Shown in pieces: positions 59,775-64,000 of a stretch of 64,000 nucleotides of DNA. This stretch comes from Desmodesmus armatus. Its lineage: Eukaryota > Chlorophyta > Chlorophyceae > Sphaeropleales > Scenedesmaceae. Under the pieces are notes generated by a model that was not told where the DNA came from, did not search any database, and saw nothing but the letters and a program-made list of their open reading frames with translations. The stretch is taken from contig VIIQ02000247.1 in NCBI GenBank assembly GCA_007449985.2, positions 56,639 through 120,638 on the forward strand, written 5' to 3'. The position numbers and the translations under genes were made by a program. How positions within the stretch are numbered: the stretch's first letter is position 1; every line of letters starts with the position of its first letter.

Positions 59775-60260
59775 TGGTCGCAGTCACGTGCTGCAGTTTG
59801 CACCGCAGTGCTTGTAGCTGCGTGTTGACTGTTTCAAGCTTTATGGCCCGCAGTATAGGTAGCTGCCTGTTGACTGTTTCGAGCTTTATGCCGGGCATTG
59901 CTGTAGACATCAGCACTTGCCATACTGGCACACGGTGTGCCCTACACCATTGGGTGCATGGGTATGTACAGCATTGATCCAACCGGATCAACCGTACGTT
60001 CTGAGTCGCAGACCATGTGGTGATGCGGTAGGGGCAATGGTCGCAGTCACATGGTACAGTCTGCACCACAGAGGTAGTGGCTGTGTGCTGACTGTTTCAA
60101 GCCTTATGGCCCATTGCTGTACAGCAATGACAGTGTTCTGACTGTTTCAAGCCTTATGGCCCATTGCTGTAGACCCCAGCAGTCGCCCTACTATTTGCCA
60201 GTACTGGCACACGGTGTGCCCAACACCACCCTACTAGGGGTCAGGCCTGTTGGGTGCACG
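59775..60260. repeat. Tandem duplication with 263-bp offset
   Basis: TGGTCGCAGTCAC starts both copies (59775 and 60038), and CTGGCACACGGTGTGCC recurs toward their ends. Within each, a smaller unit with the core TTGACTGTTTCAAGC...TTATGGCCC is itself duplicated. Confidence 0.85.
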
Positions 60261-60498
60261 CGAAATGCACAAATTCATTCAGCCATATGTTCAAGTTGGA
60301 AAGCATGTGGTGATTAGGAAGGGGGCAAATGCCAGCGGCCACAGCCGCAGGTCCTGCCTATGCATTATGGTTTTGCTTGCTGTGCTACTGGCAGAGCAGC
60401 AGCCAAAATGTGTGCATGCCTTGGCAAGCCATATCATGCATGTGTCATACAAAGGCTTTACTTGGCCTGCAACTGCTGCACCAGCTGGTGATCATCAT

Positions 60499-60580
60499 TT
60501 TGGGTTGCAAGTGTACCTTTTGGCGTTGCGAGTGTTCCTTTTTGGGTTGCAAGTGTTCCTTTTGGCGTTGCAAGTGTTTG
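60499..60580. repeat. Minisatellite of about 20 bp
   Basis: Four units of the type TTTTGGGTTGCAAGTGTTCC with alternating GGG/GCG variants. Confidence 0.85.
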
Positions 60581-60970
60581 CTGTGAACGTCTTTTGGCGG
60601 CCAGGCTTGGTCCTGGGCCACTGCATTTTTACCAAGGGGTTGTACTGCACTGAGGCTTTGTTGCCATAATGACTAATGACTACGTTTATACTAGACTACC
60701 AATCGCCGCAGCGGCTGCAGTGCATATCCTGTAGGCCCTACACACTGCCAGGCGGTCTGCTCATGTTATGTTGTAGTAAGTTCGCAGAGGCTGAAGCTGT
60801 CGTGTCTGTCAACGAAAAGAAGTGGTTAGTGATGCATATGCATGTGCAAATGCGGCTAGACGAGCTTCTGTTATGCTCCTGTTATGTCATCCCAGCAAAC
60901 AGTGTTGGCAGCAGCTATCAGAACACGTTATGGTGGGGTGGTAAAGTGCTGAAACAACAAAAGCCCGGTG

Positions 60971-61219
60971 CTTTGCAGTGCAGCCAGAACAGAAGGCATG
61001 TGCCATGTAGAGATCCTTCCGTGGGTGTATGTTATGCAGGATTTGGTCCAAAACCCCTCAGCATACTGTTCAGGCCGAATGCATGAACTGCTTCAAAGAC
61101 AAGCCTCCAGCACATTGGGTGAGCATTTGGTTGTAGATCAGTTGGCAGCGCTGCTGGCCCAGCTTGCAATGCAGCTGCAGCCAAAGTTCAACTGCCTCAA
61201 ATCAAAGTTACACCTGTAG
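60971..61219 (+). CDS. Doubtful terminal exon or gene relic
   Basis: An open frame with helix-like composition (LPWVYVMQDLVQNPSAY, LVVDQLAALLAQLAMQLQ) ends at a TAG at 61217-61219. I cannot place it in a family or connect it to other exons; it may be chance. Confidence 0.2.
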   Translation, partial: LCSAARTEGMCHVEILPWVYVMQDLVQNPSAYCSGRMHELLQRQASSTLGEHLVVDQLAALLAQLAMQLQPKFNCLKSKLHL

Positions 61220-61836
61220 CTATGGAGCTCAAGAGCTCATGCCAGCCATTCACTGGCACCGGGCACATGTGCCTGGCACAAAAAACGTATCTCCTCTCAG
61301 GCAACAGGTTGGATGGACTTACAACCAAGCCATATAGCATCTACATACACTATGTCACACTTGTATTGTGTGAGATTGGACTGATATCACGGAGACCTCA
61401 TCACAGCTCCCTCAGGAGGTATGGCCACCACAGCAGGAACATGAGCACCACAACAACAGTGTTGCACCACAGCACAGCACACCTCAGCATGGCAGTGCAC
61501 TGCATCACCACAGCACAGCACAGCACAGCATCAACAGTGTGACACGTGCATCACTGATACACGACATAATCACTGATACATGGCACTGGTCATGGCATGA
61601 TCGCAGCCAACTGTCCCAACCATGGACAGCTGTCGCTAGCACAAGCCCAAGGTGGTGCACGGACAGCATCCAGAGAGCACACACACTGCTTCACCATTCC
61701 CGCAGCTGCTGTCGCTGCTGGCAGCTGCACGAGGGAACAGCAGCTGCTGTCTCCCAGCTTGCCATCGCTGCTGCTGCTGCTGCTGTTGCAGTATGCATAA
61801 TTTCCTCAATCCCCTGTTCATGCCATGAATGACCCT

Positions 61837-61949
61837 CTAGTCCATGAACAGTGGTGGGCATGCAGTGCGCCGCCACTCTGCCAGGGCAGAAGCCCGCAGC
61901 ACAGCAGCAGCACGAGCAGCAACAGCAGCAACGTGAGCCTCCTTGGCCT

Positions 61950-62012
<63 letters not shown>

Positions 62013-63418
62013 ACCAAAGGCATCAGCAGCAGCGCGGATACACAAGTGCAACAGGTGCCAGGAGCCCTCCCTGCCAGGTAGTGGATGCGCTCCTCCCTCT
62101 CTGTCGTATGTGTGAAGTTGCCCCACATGTTGACAGAGTCAATGCTGCTCGGCCCCACACAGCCCACAGCACCCCTCCTTATGAAGCCAAGTGTCTCACC
62201 CCCCCCCCCCCTTCACCACCACAACCACAATCCCTTCGGGACAACCCCTTGCATTGTCACACTGCTCCCCTGTGCCCCTTGACCTGCTTGAGACGACCCC
62301 CACCCCCTGTTCACACAACTTGCCCCCCCCCCCCCCGTGTTCACCCCCCCCCCCCCCCCGTGTTCACCCCCCCCCCCCCCATTCCCCCGTTACCTTGTCG
62401 CACTGTTCGTTGTGTTTGTCCAGCTGCTTCTGCTGCTCTGCCTTCTCAGCGTCTGTGAGGGGCAGCTCAGTGTCCTCACCATCACTGTCCTCATCATCAG
62501 CCTTGGCAGCTAGCCTGCAGAAAAAAGTGTACGCATGTGATGGGTTTGCAGGCAGATGGGGGGGGGGGGGGGGTCAGGGGGGGGGGGGGGCCAAGTGTGG
62601 TTGCTGGAATGCAGTGCAGCATTACTGTCCTCCTCATCAGCCTTGGCAGCTAGCCTACCGGGGGGGGGGGGGGGGGGGGAGGGGGAGAAGATGTGCAATG
62701 GGGGGAGGGGGTGTCTCAGTGTGTGGGTGTATATGTGTGTTGTAGTACTGCAGGGCCGTCTCACTGCCCTCCTTGTCAGCCTTGGCAGCAGGCCTGCAGG
62801 GGGAGGGGGGATCAGGGAAGGGGGGGGGGGTAAAATTGGGTGTTGGGGCAGGCGTATTTTGCATCAGGGTGCCAAGGCTTACATCAGCAGCCAGCCTGCA
62901 GGGGTGGGGGTATGTGGGAGGGGGGGGGTTCCAACAAAGTGAGCGTGAGAGCAGGTAGACGTGTCAGGGCACTGCAGTGCGGCATTACTGCCCTCCACAT
63001 CAGCCTTGGCAGCAAGCCTGTGAGGGGGGGGGGGGGGAGGGCAGAGAGGGGGTAGGGGGGTGTCCAACACAATGATGAGTGTAAGGCCAGGTAGATGTGT
63101 GTTAGGGCGCTGCAGCTCTGCAGTCAAGTCTGCCTCCACTACTACTACTACTATTACTACTATCACCCCCCTTCCTTTGGGAAGGTGGCCATCCCCTTTG
63201 CTTATAGATGTGAACATGCAGTGCACTCACTTGCGCCTGAAGCGTGGTGGCAGTGGGATCTCCAGGGGTGGCACAGGGGGTGGGGGTGGACCCAGCAGTG
63301 CAGCACTGCCCAGCTGCTGCTCCAGTCGAGCCACCAGGGGGTGCAGCAGCGGCTTGCCGTGCTGTGAGAGGGGCGTCAGGCGACTTGACACACCACAGCA
63401 CAGCGTGCCCTGTGACAT
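61837..63418 (-). CDS. Unrecognised Pro-rich/acidic helical protein (5' end uncertain)
   Basis: Three phase-exact exons: 63231-63418, 62394-62514 and 61837-61947. They encode a Gln/Pro segment (HPLVARLEQQLGSAALLG, then PPPPPVPPLEIPLPPRFRRK), an acidic stretch (AAKADDEDSDGEDTELPL), a charged helix (AEKAEQQKQLDKHNEQCDK) and an Ala-rich helix ending EWRRTACPPLFMD-stop. The ATG at 63418 gives 138 residues. However, a strong pyrimidine tract followed by CACAG just inside it suggests an acceptor before GTLCCGV, so upstream exons may lie to the right. No family recognised. Intron 1 carries ghosts of exon 2, and intron 2 ends in a (CTG)n acceptor. Confidence 0.65.
61951..62009 (-). repeat. (CAG)20 microsatellite at the exon 3 acceptor of the right-end gene
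   Basis: In sense, (CTG)20 runs directly into TAG, and the exon begins at 61947. This is the same arrangement as in the peroxiredoxin and JmjC genes. Confidence 0.93.
62611..63022 (-). repeat. Four ghost copies of right-end gene exon 2 start
   Basis: Copies of the acceptor-side code (LAAKADDEDS) lie at about 62611-62659, 62745-62800, 62865-62901 and 62965-63022. Plus-strand G runs (sense C runs) sit beside each. Spacing is 100-140 bp. The real exon is 62394-62514. Confidence 0.92.
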
Positions 63419-64000
63419 GGTGAGAGGGGGGGGGCAGAGGGCAGTGCATCGGGTCTGTGTGTGGAAAAGGGACGGGTCAAGGAGAGGAGGGGGGGTGGAA
63501 GGCCAAGCAGGACACGGCATGAGCAGCGGAATCATGTAGACCAAAAGTGAGAGACCGCACAAAGGAATGCAATAATTTGGGGGTGGGCAAAGGGCAGAAA
63601 CACTTCCCAAAAACAGAGGCATGATTGCAGCCAACGCTTTCGTGTACACTAGCAGATTTGTAGTTACATTCCGGACAGCCCCCCCCCCCACCCACCCACC
63701 CACCCACTGTACAAACGGCAAAAGGCCGTTCTCGGGTAGGTGGGGTCCCTGCGGGTCCGGTGGCTAGGCACACCGAACCCTCGGGCTTACGGAGCTCACT
63801 GTGCCTCGTGCGGGCTCAGATCGAGGTCCCCCACAACATCCCAACGGAGAACCGGCCAACGACAAGATTCGAACGCTGTACGCTCCTGTCTGCTCCACCT
63901 CAGCCCCCGCCTTGTACTGCCGCGCCGCATGGGTTACCTGGCCTCCTTACCAGCTACTGGAAGCGATTCAGAGTTCCATACATGGATATCCTTGGCCAGG
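63419..64000. other. Right edge, unassigned
   Basis: Probably upstream intron or promoter of the right-end gene. At 63951-64000 on the minus strand one frame is open (AKDIHVWNSESLPVA) and ends at a GTAAGG donor, so the end of another exon is possible, but its phase does not fit the next exon. Confidence 0.3.

Larger units (their letters stand above)
59316..61836. other. Repeat-bearing interval without a confident gene
   Basis: Contains a 263-bp tandem duplication, a short minisatellite and (AGCAC)n-type words near 61470-61530. One ORF (60971-61219) is listed separately as doubtful. Confidence 0.5.

Noticed and set aside
60250..60669. 139-codon ORF over the minisatellite
   Set aside because: The Leu/Val/Phe-rich part comes from the 20-bp repeat; no start context, domain or splice partners.
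61943..62115. Poly-Ser/Gln/Ala ORFs across the (CAG)20 tract on the plus strand, and a minus frame reading EERIHYLAG
   Set aside because: Created by the microsatellite; the phase-exact exon chain of the minus-strand gene jumps from 62394 to 61947 and does not need them.
63840..63900. TTCGAAC/GTTCGAATC-like B-box suggesting a tRNA near the right edge
   Set aside because: The bases around it do not form a T-stem or an acceptor stem, and no A-box is correctly placed.
63951..64000. Exon of a Rieske-type oxygenase suggested by the peptide AKDIHVWNSESL
   Set aside because: Only 16 residues, no conserved cofactor motif, and its phase does not match the neighbouring exon.

Overview
The window looks like nuclear DNA of a green alga, most likely Chlamydomonadales. 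The evidence: spliced genes with GT..AG introns and GCAG or CAG acceptors; plastid-targeted proteins, including the 5' end of CRD1/CHL27 for chlorophyll synthesis, a Tat-type thylakoid-lumen TPR protein, an organellar OPR/RAP protein and an mTERF; long Gln/Ala/Ser-rich linkers from (CAG)n tracts; and TGTAA polyadenylation-like signals. The genus is not determined.

Layout, left to right. CRD1 first coding exon (71-270, minus, continues off the left edge). About 5 kb without recognisable genes. A 12-exon OPR/HPR-repeat plus RAP-domain gene (5421-11633, minus). A two-RUN-domain protein (12672-18020, plus). A thylakoid-lumen TPR protein (18546-23270, plus). A secreted two-repeat metal-binding-like protein (25654-27169, minus). 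An F-box/LRR protein (27560-29428, plus). Peptidyl-tRNA hydrolase 2 (31067-32859, minus). An F-box/JmjC hydroxylase (34095-42178, minus). A type II peroxiredoxin (42553-46907, plus). A truncated F-box/LRR relative (48202-48820, minus). A MYND-finger protein (49116-53055, plus). An mTERF protein (54078-56615, plus). A small secreted protein (58890-59315, plus). An unrecognised acidic protein (61837-63418, minus). Exon borders were inferred by eye from phase-compatible splice sites. Most joins keep frame exactly, which is the main support for the models. The genes are unrelated; there is no operon or shared pathway.

The most unusual feature lies in the introns. In seven of the genes (RUN, TPR, PTH2, JmjC, peroxiredoxin, mTERF and the right-end gene), real exons sit beside tandem partial copies of themselves ('ghost exons'). 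Each copy carries one splice junction plus a piece of exon and recurs every 80-250 bp or so. The extreme case is the JmjC exon with the third iron ligand, present six times. Ghost-bearing introns also carry long G or C runs with fixed sense polarity: G runs after donors, C runs before acceptors. Several real acceptors directly abut (CTG)n microsatellites. Genes without such runs (OPR/RAP, F-box/LRR, MYND) have no ghosts. I read this as a family of 'splice-junction satellites' that enlarges introns by tandem duplication.

Six otherwise convincing coding regions have a frame break, and every one needs exactly one missing base, several next to homopolymers. Single-base deletions in the assembly are the simplest explanation.
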